From Desulfofustis limnaeus (GTDB lineage Bacteria; Desulfobacterota; Desulfobulbia; Desulfobulbales; Desulfocapsaceae): DNA of 64,000 nt. Position 1 is the first letter of the stretch. The number at the start of each line of letters is the position of its first letter. The notes beneath the pieces are model-generated. The model was not told the DNA's origin. It was given only the letters and a program-made list of their open reading frames with translations, and made no database searches. The position numbers and the translations under genes are program-made. The stretch lies in NCBI RefSeq assembly GCF_023169885.1, contig NZ_AP025516.1, positions 2,428,501-2,492,500 of the forward strand, given 5' to 3'. Of the stretch, positions 10,301 through 19,130 are shown piece after piece.

Positions 10301-10492
10301 ATCCATCAACTGAGCCAGGCAGAGATGCTCAAACCTTATCGCACCCAAAGGATCAACAAGAACGGGACAGTTATGGAAGTCTTGATAACATCGACCGCCC
10401 TGATCAACGAGACAGGCCAGGTGTACGCAATTGCGACAACGGAGAGGGCCAACGGAGCACAGATCCGCAGGCCCCAGGAGGGTGTACAATGA
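7376..10492 (+). CDS. CheB-CheR-PAS fusion (methylesterase/methyltransferase sensory protein)
   Basis: The ATG at 7376 follows GGAGG at good spacing and gives 1,038 residues. A CheB methylesterase domain comes first, with catalytic Ser in GASAGG near residue 51, His in VQHLAPDH and Asp in GTGSDGTQG. A CheR methyltransferase domain follows, with its SAM-binding WSAGCATGEEAFSL near residue 345. Next is a coiled coil built from repeated EELQSTNEE-type units (about 715-785), then two PAS domains. There is no receiver domain in front of CheB and no kinase. The gene overlaps the next one (histidine kinase) by ATGA, so the two products very likely work together. Related CheBR-PAS proteins modulate non-canonical sensory pathways; the target here is unknown. 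Confidence 0.92.
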   Translation: MTARKKNQAPATKTTPVGQKANPRKGAGKKAETKEQAQVRADFPIVGIGASAGGLAAFEAFFSGMPADSPPGMAFVLVQHLAPDHKSILTELIKRYTSMQVFEVEDGMVVQPNCAYIIPPNRDMAFLNGSLQLLEPSAPRGRRMPIDFFFRSLAQDQHERAICIVLSGTGSDGTQGLRDIKGEGGMAMAQSPNSTEFDGMPRSAIATGLVDYELLPSEMPEQLIAYASRAYGKVAQAGPRPDTKNDNRLKKIFVLLRTQTGHDFSQYKPSTINRRIERRLAIHQIESLDKYVQFLQQKPAEVDALFRDLLIGVTSFFRDPDAFRQLEQHVIPTLFANKPAGSLIRVWSAGCATGEEAFSLAILLQEQLGKQHRSHTVQIFATDIDSQAIATARTGLFPASIATDISAERLTAFFTAEGGGSAYRINKNIRDMLVFSEQDVIKDPPFSRIDLLSCRNLLIYMGADLQKKLIPLFHYALNPGGFLFLGTSETVGEFGDLFSPLDRKLKLYRRQEDIHGMQRVAFGRFLPASTEVDAVQPKNLGTGATLGKMSLRELTEQALLRQVSPAGALVNGHGDILYLHGRTGMYLEPAPGEAGVNNILKMAREGLRGELTTALNRAVGSREQVRRTGLLVKTNGDFTPTNLTICPLAARPEPSQRGNEVMDSAVILSTSLYLIMLEEGASFDPEQARLAAARDAEEGAVADPDSSSESRANARIAALRQELWAKEEYLQTANEELKSTNEEMQSINEELQSTNEELETSKEELQSINEELATINTELQNKVNDLSRANNDMNNLLAGTGIATVFVDHSLRILRFTPAVTGIINLITSDIGRPVSHIVYNLVGYDRLVRDVQSVLDTLVTREVEVGTTDGRWYILRIQPYRTLDNVIEGAVITFVDITETKRIKDALHQANEQLRLAMVARDAHDAITVQDLDGRIIAWNPAAERMYGWSETEALAMNVRDLIPEKLREETLAQIHQLSQAEMLKPYRTQRINKNGTVMEVLITSTALINETGQVYAIATTERANGAQIRRPQEGVQ

Positions 10493-11469
10493 TCGGCAGG
10501 AAAAATCGCCCAGCGAAAAAACCGTCTGGAGACACAAGCATACCTACTGTGCGCCAACAGGCCGAGAATGGTTTGAGGAGAAAAAAGGTGCTGCAGCCGG
10601 TAACTCTCGAGGCCCTGTCCCTGAAAGAAATCCGGGAGGTGTTTCACGAGCTACAGATACACCAGGTCGAGGTCGAAGCGCGAACCCGGCAAATCGAAAA
10701 GGCCGAGAGCCTCCATAGAATGGCGGGCGCAATTGCCCATCTCTTCAACAACCAACTAGGTGTCATAGTGGGTAACCTGGAGATGATGCTCACCCACACG
10801 AAGGGGGATGCGCTGCCTCATCAATACCTCGTCAATGCCATGCAGGCAGCTCGCCGTTCAGCAGAGGTCAGCAGCCTGCTTCTGACCTACCTCGATCATA
10901 ACAACTCCAGACCGGAGCTTTTGGATCTCTCGCTGCTCTGTCTCGTCAATATCCCTCTCATCCAGGCAGAAATGCCCGCAAACATCACTCTTGCAACACA
11001 TTTTCTCTCTCCAGGCCCGATCATTCATGCCAATGCCAACCAGATACAGCAGATTCTGACCAATCTGGTCACCAACGGCTGGGAGGCCATCGGCAGTGAG
11101 GTCGGCCGGATCTCGGTTGCGACCAACACCATCGCGAGGGCCGACATCCCGAAATTTCACGTCGCCCCTAGCGATTGGCATACTTCCGCTGAAACATTCG
11201 CCTGTCTCGAGGTGACGGACTCTGGACGCGGCATGACCGAGGAGGAGATGCGGAGAATCTTCGATCCGTTTTTTTCAACCAAGTTCACGGGCAGAGGCCT
11301 GGGTCTGACGGTGGTCGCCGGACTGGTTAAGGTGTGGAACGGCATGATCGGGGTCACGAGTAAACTTGGCAAAGGAAGTACCCTGCAGGTTTTTTTGCCA
11401 CTGGGCACCGACCCGGTTTCTCGGCAACCGGAATTACCGGCAAGACCGTATGGTCTAGCCACCGGTTGA
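10489..11469 (+). CDS. Sensor histidine kinase lacking PAS and receiver domains
   Basis: Translation is coupled to the upstream CheB-CheR-PAS gene by an ATGA overlap. The 326-residue protein has a basic N-terminus, a helix with FHELQIHQVEVEARTRQI, an unusual H-box (HRMAGAIAHLFNNQL) and a full HATPase domain (DSGRGMTEEEM, FDPFFSTKFTGRGLGLTVV). The gene at 30536-32419 is a close paralogue that has a PAS domain between the same helix and the H-box and a receiver after the ATPase. Here both are missing, and the stop at 11467 is followed in frame by a receiver-like remnant. PAS input may come from the upstream protein. Confidence 0.88.
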   Translation: MIGRKNRPAKKPSGDTSIPTVRQQAENGLRRKKVLQPVTLEALSLKEIREVFHELQIHQVEVEARTRQIEKAESLHRMAGAIAHLFNNQLGVIVGNLEMMLTHTKGDALPHQYLVNAMQAARRSAEVSSLLLTYLDHNNSRPELLDLSLLCLVNIPLIQAEMPANITLATHFLSPGPIIHANANQIQQILTNLVTNGWEAIGSEVGRISVATNTIARADIPKFHVAPSDWHTSAETFACLEVTDSGRGMTEEEMRRIFDPFFSTKFTGRGLGLTVVAGLVKVWNGMIGVTSKLGKGSTLQVFLPLGTDPVSRQPELPARPYGLATG

Positions 11470-11550
11470 ACCATGCTGCTGGTGGACGACGATGCCAGAG
11501 CTTGGGACAACCCGGACCACGCTCCATGGTTTTCCGACACTACCCGATAG
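11470..11550 (+). pseudogene. Remnant of a receiver domain downstream of the histidine kinase
   Basis: Reading straight through the kinase stop in the same frame gives TMLLVDDDARAWDN... and then a TAG at 11548. TxLLVDDD is the first strand and acidic pocket of a response-regulator receiver, and the paralogue at 30.5 kb has KTVLVVDDDYIV at the same place. Only about eight residues are recognisable, so the domain appears to have been lost by a nonsense change plus deletion. Confidence 0.55.
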
Positions 11551-11652
11551 TATCTTCAAACGCATGAAAATACCTGGTAATCATCTCTTACCAATTACTG
11601 GACAATGTGATATAATAGTACATCCTCGTTTTCCCGGCATCTGATCAGACCG

Positions 11653-13230
11653 ATGCGGATCATGCCATGCTGTCTCTGCCGCACAACAATCCGCCATGTG
11701 GCAAAAAAAATGACCCACATCAGCAAGAGAAATGAAGGCGGCTCAGCGCGTTTGCAAACTGTTTTCAAGGTGTTCGGAAACATTCTCGATTCCATTCGTG
11801 AACCTCTGATCTTCCTTGATCATCAGCTGCATGTAATCAAAGCCAATCGTTCCTTTTACCTGACTTTTGACGCCAAACCGGACGAGGCCGAAGGAATGTT
11901 GATCTTCGATCTTGGCAACCGGCAATGGAACATCCCCAAGCTGAAAAGAGCACTGAAAGAGCACCTTCAACAGAACTCGATCCTCAGCGATCTCAGAATT
12001 GAACACACTTTCAAGACGGTCGGCCGCAAGATTCTGTTCCTGAACGCCCGTCTGATTTACCAGAAAACAGGTCAGCCCGAATTGATCCTCTTGTCAATCG
12101 AAGATGTTACCGAACGGGAAGATCAGAGAGGAACTCTTGAAAAGTTGTTAACGACACGGACCGCCGAACTTGTCTCAGCCAAAGAAGAAGCCGAAAAACG
12201 AAAAGTCACCGCGGAAAAAGCCCTTGCCGAAATTAAGGCGCTGAAAGCCCAGCTTGAAGCTGAAACGGCATATTTACAGGAAGAGATCAAACTGGAATAT
12301 GACCACGAGAAAATCATCGGTCACAGCAACAGCCTCAAATACGTCTTCCATAAAATTGAGCAGATCGCCAGCAGCGATACTACCGTCTTGGTACTGGGCG
12401 AAACCGGTACCGGAAAAGAATTGATCGCCAGGGCCATCTACGGTTTGAGCCTGCGTAAAAACAGGCCTCTGATCAAGGTCAACTGTGCCACGCTTCCCGC
12501 CAACCTGATTGAGAGCGAATTGTTCGGACATGTGAAAGGTGCCTTCACCGGAGCCCAGGCCAGACACTCCGGGCGCTTCGAAATCGCCAACGGCGCCACG
12601 CTTTTTCTTGATGAAATCGGAGAATTGCCGGTCGACCTCCAAGCAAAGTTACTGAGGGTGATCCAGGATGGCGAATTTGAACGGTTGGGCGACTCCCGTA
12701 CGGTCAAAGTCGATGTCCGGGTAATTGCAGCCACCAATCGCGACCTGGAGGAGATGGTCCGGAAGGGTGTCTTTCGCGAAGATCTCTGGTACCGGCTGAA
12801 TGTCTTTCCCATCACCATGCCGCCACTCCGGGAACGTCTGGATGACATCCCCCTGCTGGTGGATTTTTACGTCAAAAAGATCGCCAAGCGGATGGGCAAG
12901 ACCATCACCCATATTCCCGCCGGTGTCATGGAGGAGTTGAAGAGCTATCGGTGGCCGGGCAATATCCGGGAGTTGGAGAACGTCCTGGAACGGGCGGTGA
13001 TCAACTCCTCGGGGCCCAAACTGCAGCTGGCCGATCAACTGAGAAAACCAACCAGATTTCTTTCCAGGGGAACCGAAACCCTGGAAGCAGTCGAGCGAAA
13101 CTATATCCTCCGGGTACTCGATCAGACCAACTGGAAAGTGAGCGGTAAAAACAGCGCTGCCGAAATCCTCGGGCTTGATCGAAGCACCTTGCGTGCCCGT
13201 ATGATTAAGCTCAATATCCGTAAATCCTGA
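11653..13230 (+). CDS. Sigma-54-dependent transcriptional activator (PAS-AAA+-Fis)
   Basis: The 525-residue protein has an N-terminal PAS-like sensor (residues 35-155, [20 protein letters not shown]), a coiled-coil linker (165-215) and an AAA+ domain. The AAA+ domain carries Walker A GETGTGKE near 249, the sigma-54 contact loop GAFTGA near 298, and Walker [11 protein letters not shown] Fis-type helix-turn-helix ([20 protein letters not shown]) ends the protein. There is no receiver domain, so it probably senses a ligand or partner directly, like FhlA-type activators. The start is uncertain: the ATG at 11653 has no clear ribosome site, and ATG 11710 is an alternative. Its target is unknown; the kinase just upstream is an obvious candidate partner. 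Confidence 0.9.
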   Translation: MRIMPCCLCRTTIRHVAKKMTHISKRNEGGSARLQTVFKVFGNILDSIREPLIFLDHQLHVIKANRSFYLTFDAKPDEAEGMLIFDLGNRQWNIPKLKRALKEHLQQNSILSDLRIEHTFKTVGRKILFLNARLIYQKTGQPELILLSIEDVTEREDQRGTLEKLLTTRTAELVSAKEEAEKRKVTAEKALAEIKALKAQLEAETAYLQEEIKLEYDHEKIIGHSNSLKYVFHKIEQIASSDTTVLVLGETGTGKELIARAIYGLSLRKNRPLIKVNCATLPANLIESELFGHVKGAFTGAQARHSGRFEIANGATLFLDEIGELPVDLQAKLLRVIQDGEFERLGDSRTVKVDVRVIAATNRDLEEMVRKGVFREDLWYRLNVFPITMPPLRERLDDIPLLVDFYVKKIAKRMGKTITHIPAGVMEELKSYRWPGNIRELENVLERAVINSSGPKLQLADQLRKPTRFLSRGTETLEAVERNYILRVLDQTNWKVSGKNSAAEILGLDRSTLRARMIKLNIRKS

Positions 13231-13739
13231 TTTCCTCAGCGAGTAACTGGTACATTCACGCTCATCCCTGCGAAAAGGGTAGCCGCTCCACCGGGCTGGT
13301 GGAAAAAACTTTCTCGCCAACACCTTCCCCCCTGTTGCCGGCCGCCAGCGTCTCGGTCGCAACAAAGCTGTTCCGCCATCGGTGATCCGTCGATCTCTTA
13401 TTCCCCTCGCCAGCAACCCGACGCCTTCAGCCAGCGAGAGCGTTCACATCAGTGGGAGCCACGGCCGTTTGTGCGTGGTCCATGCCTCAGACATCCAGAC
13501 TGCCGAGGTCAACAATACGTTCCCTGGAGACGGGGGCGGCGGCCTAGCAAGCCAAGACCCCACTATCCAAGGCTGTGAGGCTCAGGCCATAGGTATGTTT
13601 GCTTTCTTGGAAACCTCCCTTTTGTTTTCGACCCAGTCGCGTCCCGATGTGTGATGCTGATTGGTTATCGTTTCGTGTCCTACCGGGCAGTGAGCACCTG
13701 CAACGGACCGGCGGTCGGCCTGATCATCAGGGCCTTTTC

Positions 13740-13764
13740 TGAGGCTGATGATCGATCAGCCTCA
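13740..13764. other. Perfect hairpin (10-bp arms, 5-base loop)
   Basis: TGAGGCTGAT is followed by GATCG and the exact complement ATCAGCCTCA. It lies 510 bases downstream of the sigma-54 activator and has no T-run, so a terminator role is only possible, not shown. Confidence 0.45.
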
Positions 13765-14349
13765 ATCACCTGGATGACGTGCCGATTTTTCTCGTCAGGA
13801 TATTCCAAATGAGCTTCCTGATATTCTTCACTGTGTATCTCCATTTTTCCCCCTTGCAGACTCGATCTGCGCTTTGCTCTATCCCCAAGCTGGCGGGAAA
13901 AATCCCGCCAGCAACCGCTTCAGCAGGGCAACCACGAGCAACCCGACGCCAACGCTCACAACTACTCCCACAACCTGCCCTGCGGCCGTGCACGAACCAT
14001 CCCTACACACGCCAAGACGTAGGCGTTCGACATAATGATGAAGACCGACGTGCACCGTGCCTCCTGGTCATGTTTGTGCCATGCTGCCGAACGTAACACA
14101 CACGGCAACAACAGGAGACGGAAGGTCGGAAAACCATCACATAGTACCGCGTCATCTCGGCTGGTGGCGGTCCATGTTGTGATTACCATCTCAAAGCCAC
14201 GGGCATCCCAAGTGAACAATAGTGCAGGCTCCATGCCGACAGCGGAAGTATCGGAGAGAATGACCCCATCATAGTGATAACGACGGGAAATTGTCGAAGA
14301 GTATGCCGGTCGATTTTCGTCAATCGATGCAACAACACGGTCGGCGAGC

Positions 14350-14380
14350 GGTCATGCGTGACCAGTGGCGACATATGACC
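14350..14380 (+). repeat. Dispersed 31-bp bipartite repeat, copy 2
   Basis: The first unit is GGTCATGCGTGACC, then AGTGGCGA, then CATATGACC. Layout and spacer are the same as in copy 1. Confidence 0.7.
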
Positions 14381-14445
14381 TCTGGCGACGGCATAGTGTG
14401 ATTTCCTCTCGAAGAGCAATCAGCCAGGATGCCAGTCATCCGCTT

Positions 14446-14476
14446 GGTCACAGGTAACCTCTGGTCATGTGTAACC
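14446..14476 (+). repeat. Dispersed 31-bp bipartite repeat, copy 3 (diverged)
   Basis: The copy reads GGTCACAGGTAACC, TCTGGTCA, TGTGTAACC. It is the most diverged copy but keeps the 14+8+9 layout and starts 96 bases after the start of copy 2. CGCTTGGT to its left and ACCAAGCG to its right also make it an inverted repeat. Confidence 0.55.
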
Positions 14477-14810
14477 AAGCGGACGTTGCTTTCGTCGTTG
14501 CCTGCTACTCTTCACGGAGATAATTATTGTTTAATTACAGCAAGATGATTGGGCATGCGCAAGGCGGCGTAAAACGGCCTGCGAATTGCATATAAAGAGG
14601 CAGGAGGAAAGCCGGCAGGCGTGATTCGGCAGGGCGTCAATTTTCCGAGACGGCTCAAGGAAAACCGGCAAAATCTTCGCCCATCCCGAGCGGGAAGTCG
14701 ACGATAGAAATCGAGAAAGCCAGGGCAGAAGTACAGAAGCTAGACCGGCCGCGCGCGTTCATGAGGCATACGGTGGAATCGGCCCAATCATTAACCCGGA
14801 GAATAGTGTT

Positions 14811-15122
14811 ATGAAACGAAAAAATCTGCTGTTAACCCTAATTCTGACCAGCATGTTAGCCGTCATTGCCGGCTGTGCTTCGTCTCCCAACAAGGAAGGA
14901 ACCGGCGAATATATCGATGACACGGTAATCACCACCAAAGTCAAAGTTGCCATCATGGAGGACCCCGCATTGAAATCAAGCGAAATCAATGTGGAAACCT
15001 TTAAGGGCGTTGTTCAATTGAGCGGCTTCGTCGTTTCTCAAGATGCCATCAACAAGGCGGTGGAAACCGCTCGCGGTATCAAAGGGGTAACGTCGGTCAT
15101 CAACGACATGCAACTGAAGTGA
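14811..15122 (+). CDS. BON-domain lipoprotein
   Basis: The 103-residue precursor has a signal peptide ending in a lipobox (VIAGC, Cys22), so the mature protein is membrane-anchored. A single BON domain follows: DDTVITTKVKVAIMEDPALK, the conserved VQLSGFV turn, and RGIKGVTSVINDM at the end. BON domains bind phospholipid or keep envelope integrity under osmotic stress (OsmY, DolP families). It stands alone ahead of a YeaQ-like gene in a cluster of small stress-type genes. Confidence 0.88.
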   Translation: MKRKNLLLTLILTSMLAVIAGCASSPNKEGTGEYIDDTVITTKVKVAIMEDPALKSSEINVETFKGVVQLSGFVVSQDAINKAVETARGIKGVTSVINDMQLK

Positions 15123-15253
15123 TCTGAGGGAGAGCTGCTTATGGGGTGTAGAGGAAGGCGCTATCTGGCAAGGTGGCTGGTACGGTGCTGTTCTGGTGGA
15201 ATGTTTAACTCAGGTGAGCAAAGTACGGCACTGACGCAGGATGAGGAAAGTCC

Positions 15254-15511
15254 ATGGATTTAACGAGTCTGCTTATTTTCCTGGCACTCGGCGCTGCTAC
15301 CGGGTGGCTTGCCGGAGCCGTATTACACGAAGGAGGCTTCGGTCTTCTCGGCAACATCTTGATCGGTGTTATCGGCGGTGTTGTCGGCGGCTATTTGTTC
15401 AGGGTGCTGGCAATTGCAGCCGGCGGCTTGATTGGTTCCATGGTCACTGCCATTACTGGCGCTGTAGCACTGCTGTTTCTATTGAAACTATTCAAAAAAA
15501 CGAAAGCATGA
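15254..15511 (+). CDS. GlsB/YeaQ/YmgE family (transglycosylase-associated) membrane protein
   Basis: The 85-residue, very hydrophobic protein has three predicted membrane helices and Gly-rich turns (GAATGWLAGAVLHEGGFGLLGN, shown here only as the family-typical start; then IGVIGGVVGGYLFR). This is the pattern of the YeaQ/YmgE family, induced by general stress in many bacteria, molecular role unknown. The stop overlaps the start of a possible small ORF by ATGA. Confidence 0.85.
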   Translation: MDLTSLLIFLALGAATGWLAGAVLHEGGFGLLGNILIGVIGGVVGGYLFRVLAIAAGGLIGSMVTAITGAVALLFLLKLFKKTKA

Positions 15512-15672
15512 AACGCCTAATCAAAAGGAGCCTATCGTTGAACACAAGAGCGGTCGATAAGCAGAAATTGGAGAGTGAGCTCACTCTGACCAACTCCTCA
15601 TGGGCTGAGTTGAAAGTCCTCGTTGACTGTTCTGCCACCGACGCGCGCCCCACATACGACAAACAACCTTAA
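15508..15672 (+). CDS. Possible small protein coupled to the YeaQ-like gene
   Basis: A 54-codon ORF begins in an ATGA overlap with the YeaQ-like gene. An internal AAAGGAG placed before TTG at about 15538 could give a shorter 44-residue form. The sequence is polar (VDKQKLESELTLTNSSW). I recognise no family; coupling and the internal ribosome site are the only support. Confidence 0.3.
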   Translation: MKRLIKRSLSLNTRAVDKQKLESELTLTNSSWAELKVLVDCSATDARPTYDKQP

Positions 15673-15872
15673 AAGGCTTGCTGTCTCAATCCAGGCTGAT
15701 AAGCATCACGGCAAAACGATACGCCAACCTGACACGGGGAATAGGTTTTAGTAGGTAGCCACCGGATTTTTTCCACACGGCCGCACCTGAAGGACACTGA
15801 TAGGTAGAGAATTCCCCCGGGTCAATAGCAGTGTAGGCATACCGCCCCATACCCAAAGCAGAGGAGTCCACC
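15673..15872. other. Spacer without a gene
   Basis: These 200 bases between two doubtful small ORFs show no repeat or hairpin of note. The YeaQ-to-BON interval as a whole (15512-16147) contains no confidently supported gene. Confidence 0.5.
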
Positions 15873-16109
15873 ATGTCTATCACACATCACTTTACCAGGG
15901 AGCAAGCCCGCCAATTTTGCGAAACATTCGGCATCGACTGGCACTGGAGTCGTTCCATCGATGAGCGGCCCCTGGCGGCTCTGGAGAGGGAAAAGCGCAA
16001 CCGGTCTTCCACCCCGACAAAAACGAGAGGCTTCGAACCACCCTCGTCAGCCGCATCCCGTTCTGTCTTCTGTTTCAAGAGGAAGCATCGGTCGGGGAAA
16101 TCGTCCTGA
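15873..16109 (+). CDS. Possible small protein, unrecognised
   Basis: The 78-residue ORF has GGAG eight bases before its ATG. Its first half (FTREQARQFCETFGIDW) resembles the N-terminal helix-turn of small DUF5661-like stress proteins, but the second half is low-complexity, basic and unlike that family. It could be a frameshifted or truncated remnant of such a gene. It sits directly upstream of a BON gene. Confidence 0.35.
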   Translation: MSITHHFTREQARQFCETFGIDWHWSRSIDERPLAALEREKRNRSSTPTKTRGFEPPSSAASRSVFCFKRKHRSGKSS

Positions 16110-16147
16110 AACAAGTATCAATCATTTAGCCAAAGGAGTACCACACC

Positions 16148-16933
16148 ATGAAGATAACACCATATTTTCTGATCCTGCTCGCCGCTGCAGCCTCCGCAGT
16201 AACTCTCACTTCCCCGCTTTTCGCTTCCGAGACGGACGACCGTATCGAGTTGTCCGCCAAGGAGTCGTTTGTGTTCAAGACCTATCTAAAAGACGATGAC
16301 ATCAGCCTGCAGTCGAAGGATGGCTTAGTCACCCTGACCGGCACCGTCTCCGCTCCGTCCCATCGATCATTGGCCGGGGATACAGTCGCCGGTCTGCCAG
16401 GAGTCACGGCAGTGGACAACCAGTTGATAGAGAGCGGGCAGACACCTGCGGAGAAGTCGGATGCCTGGCTCATCACCAAAGTGAAAGCAACACTATTGCT
16501 GCATAGCAACGTCAATGGCTCCGCAACCGAGGTCAACACCGATAAAGGCATTGTTACCCTGCGCGGACAGGCTGCAAGCAACGCCCAGAAGGACTTGACG
16601 GCAGAGTATGCCAGGGACGTGGTAGGCGTTAAGGAGGTGGTCAATGAAATGACCGTGACGGCTGATACGGAACAGGCAGGCAAAACCACAATGACCGAAA
16701 AAATGATCACCCTCGGCGAAAAGATCGATGATGCATCCATCACTGCTCTGGTCAAGACGACGTTGTTTTACCATCGATCAACGAGTGGCCTCAACACCAG
16801 CGTCACAACGAAAGACGGCGTGGTGACGCTGGGGGGAAAAGCAAGGACCGGCGCCGAAAAGGACCTCGCCGGCAAATTTGCGAGCGACGTCCATGGCGTC
16901 AAAACGGTCAACAATACTATTTCCGTCGAGTAA
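16148..16933 (+). CDS. Periplasmic protein with three BON domains (OsmY-like)
   Basis: The 261-residue precursor has a signal peptide (residues 1-26, cleavage near LFASE) and three BON domains in series at about 30-100, 105-175 and 190-261. Each ends with a GV.xVxN.. strand (LPGVTAVDNQ, VVGVKEVVNE, VHGVKTVNNT) and has a VTLxG core. OsmY has two BON domains, so this is a three-domain version. AAAGGAG lies before the ATG. It probably protects the envelope under osmotic or redox stress. A DUF3309 gene follows 71 bases later. Confidence 0.88.
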   Translation: MKITPYFLILLAAAASAVTLTSPLFASETDDRIELSAKESFVFKTYLKDDDISLQSKDGLVTLTGTVSAPSHRSLAGDTVAGLPGVTAVDNQLIESGQTPAEKSDAWLITKVKATLLLHSNVNGSATEVNTDKGIVTLRGQAASNAQKDLTAEYARDVVGVKEVVNEMTVTADTEQAGKTTMTEKMITLGEKIDDASITALVKTTLFYHRSTSGLNTSVTTKDGVVTLGGKARTGAEKDLAGKFASDVHGVKTVNNTISVE

Positions 16934-17004
16934 AAAAGCACCGGGGGAAGGGGAAAAACGTCGTCTCGTCGTTTTCAAACCCGGCAAAAAAGAGAAGGTT
17001 CGTC

Positions 17005-17163
17005 ATGTCACTTGGCACAATTTTACTGATCATATTGATCCTGGTACTGGTGGGAATCATCCCTGTCTGGCCTCATAGCCGATCCTGGGGCTATGCACCG
17101 AGCGGAGGAATCGGCCTGATCCTGTTGATCCTGGTCATCCTGGTTGTGCTCGGCAAGATTTAG
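17005..17163 (+). CDS. DUF3309 small membrane protein
   Basis: The 52-residue protein starts at the ATG at 17005 (AGAGAAGG upstream). It has two hydrophobic helices, MSLGTILLIILILVLVG and GLILLILVILVVLG, separated by the conserved loop PVWPHSRSWGYAPSGG. This is the DUF3309 signature in both sequence and length. Function is unknown; such proteins are common in stress-gene clusters. Confidence 0.88.
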   Translation: MSLGTILLIILILVLVGIIPVWPHSRSWGYAPSGGIGLILLILVILVVLGKI

Positions 17164-17344
17164 GCAACTAACCTTTTCTCCGTCATCCCGCGCAAGCATG
17201 AACCACGTTTCATCGGAATCCTGGTCGCCATTCTTGGCGGGCTTGACGGATTTTTCAAGACTCCATTGTGTCGACCCATTTCCCGTGTGAAATTACAGAG
17301 CGGCGAGGAGCAGTGGCCAAATGAGCAACGACGGGAGGATAGCC

Positions 17345-18558
17345 ATGCCTATTAATTCCATGGCGACTCAAACACCACGCTCGACAGCCTTTCATGTAGT
17401 CCTGGCAGCAGCGCTACTGGTCCTGATCCTGTCATTCTCGCTGCTTGCTCCCATTTTGTTGTCTTTTTTGCTGGTGCTGCTGATTTCTCTCGCCCTCAAT
17501 CCACTCATCTCCCGAATGCGCTCCTGGACCGGCGGCAGAAAAATACCGACGGGGCTGGTCGCAGCCGGGTTGATCACCGGTGTTGCTCTGTTGGGCTGGG
17601 CACTGTTCGGCCCGATGAAGGCATCGATCCTGAATATCTCGGTTGCCGTACCCGTCTACTGGGAACGGCTGCAGAAGCCCCTGATCAAGATGGAGCAGAA
17701 AGCGGTGCTGTTCGAGGAAAAGCTGCAAGCGGAGGTCAGAACGGAGATTGCTCGGGACGATCAAGCCATGGGTACACCGGAATCTCATCCCCGCCCTCCA
17801 CAGGCGGCTTCTGCCCAATCCGGTGAAGAGCCGCAATCCCTCCGCTCCAGTCTGATGAATATGGTGCAGGGTGCTCTTGGCGGTTTCACCGCCGTGGCGT
17901 TCAACGGGGCTCAGATACTGATGGTTCTGGTGACGGTTTTTTTGGTGTCGTCTTCATGCTGATGAATCCCCGCCCGATCATCGGCACGATGTATGCCATG
18001 GTGCCCGAACGACACCACGGTCAGGTCCTGGCCATCATGCAACGCATCGGTAGATTCATCCCCGCCTGGGCCGGAGCGACGCTGGTGGGAATGGTGACGA
18101 CCGGCCTCCTGGTTTTTCTATTCATGTGGCCAATTTTCGGATTCATGGATGCGCTGGTTCTGGGACTTATTGCGGCGACGCTGGAAATCATTCCCTTTCT
18201 TGGCCCGATCTTCAGCACCGTGCCGGCTCTCCTGCTCGCTCTCGGCAAGGGGGGGATGACCCCTCTGTGGGTCCTGATCGCCTATCTCGCCGTGCAGGCG
18301 CTGGAAAACAATGTGATCATCCCTTTCGTCATGGCCCGGGGGCTGAAGTTGCACCCCCTGGCAGTGATCTTTTCCATGCTCCTATGCGTGGCCGCTTTTG
18401 GGGTGCTCGGAGTTCTGGTCGCTGCGCCGCTGGTGGCCATCATCGATATTATCCACAAGGAATTGTTCCGAAAACAGTATCTTCCGACGGTGACGGACGC
18501 AGACCTGGATCGTCTGGCACGAATCACCCTGCACGAAAAACTGTCCGACGACAAGTGA
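17345..18558 (+). pseudogene. AI-2E family transporter, split by a -1 frame change
   Basis: The first frame starts at ATG 17345 (GGAGG upstream; ATG 17321 also possible) and ends TVFLVSSSC with a TGA at 17960. The family sequence continues in the -1 frame (VVFMLMNPRPIIGTMYAMVP) to 18558. Together they form a normal AI-2E/PerM-type permease with about eight membrane helices and the conserved PFLGPIFSTVPALLLAL and FVMARGLKLHPLAVI regions. The break falls on a run of seven T (17937-17943) that reads T TTT TTG in frame, a canonical -1 slippery heptamer. It may be a real mutation, a sequencing slip or programmed frameshifting. Family members export small molecules or ions. Confidence 0.8.
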
Positions 18559-18567
18559 CCCGGGCCG

Positions 18568-19130
18568 GCGGCGTACCATCGGTTGATCCGACGGATATCC
18601 TCGAACGCCATACTGTCGTGGTGGAATCGGTCACCGAAAACCCGCTGACAACTGGTAATTGCGTCGTCCTGCTGACAGACGGTCCGGAAACCTACGCGGC
18701 ACTGTTCACAGCCATACGGCAAGCCGGAAAACACATCAGCCTTTAAATAGTTCTCCTCGAGGATGACGATATCGGCCGGCAATTCGTCGGGCTGCTGCTG
18801 GAGTAACAGGCCGAAGGGGACCTGATCCACCCGGACCATCGCAAGATCCTGTTTGTTGGCGGCAGGATCGCCATTATCGGCGGCATCACCTTCATTTCAG
18901 TCTGTTCAATCGGCGCCTGTCCGGCCGGGCTTAAAAACAAAGGCAAGCAGCTGCTCTGGCGCGACACCGATATACCGGTAGAAGGCCCGGCAGTGACCGA
19001 GGCCCAAAAGCTCTTTCTCCAAACTTGGCTGAAGCAGAAAGAAGCGGGCCTGAGAAGTGGTTCAACGCCGACACCATCGATACACAAGAAAACCCCGTCT
19101 ATGTCAATTGTGCAAGGGGATCCCTGGAAC
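18568..19130 (+). pseudogene. Decayed cardiolipin synthase / phospholipase D-family gene
   Basis: In one frame one can read ESVTENPLTTGNCVVLLTDG, PETYAALFTAIRQAGKHISL, a stop (18744), LEDDDIGRQFVGLLLE, a second stop, then HPDHRKILFVGGRIAIIGGI, and further on LWRDTDIPVEGPAVTEAQKL. These are consecutive blocks of a ClsC-type cardiolipin synthase, including the first HKD-like site written as HPDHRKI. About 40 residues are missing between the second stop and HPDHRKI, and the second catalytic half is not recognisable. The gene is clearly dead. Confidence 0.75.

Larger units (their letters stand above)
13231..14810. other. Long intergenic region (1.6 kb) without a supported gene
   Basis: No ORF here has a plausible start, composition and family match. 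The region holds a perfect hairpin at 13740-13764 and two copies of the dispersed 31-bp repeat (14350, 14446). The lack of coding signal with repeat copies suggests decayed accessory DNA between the signalling block and the stress genes. Confidence 0.6.
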
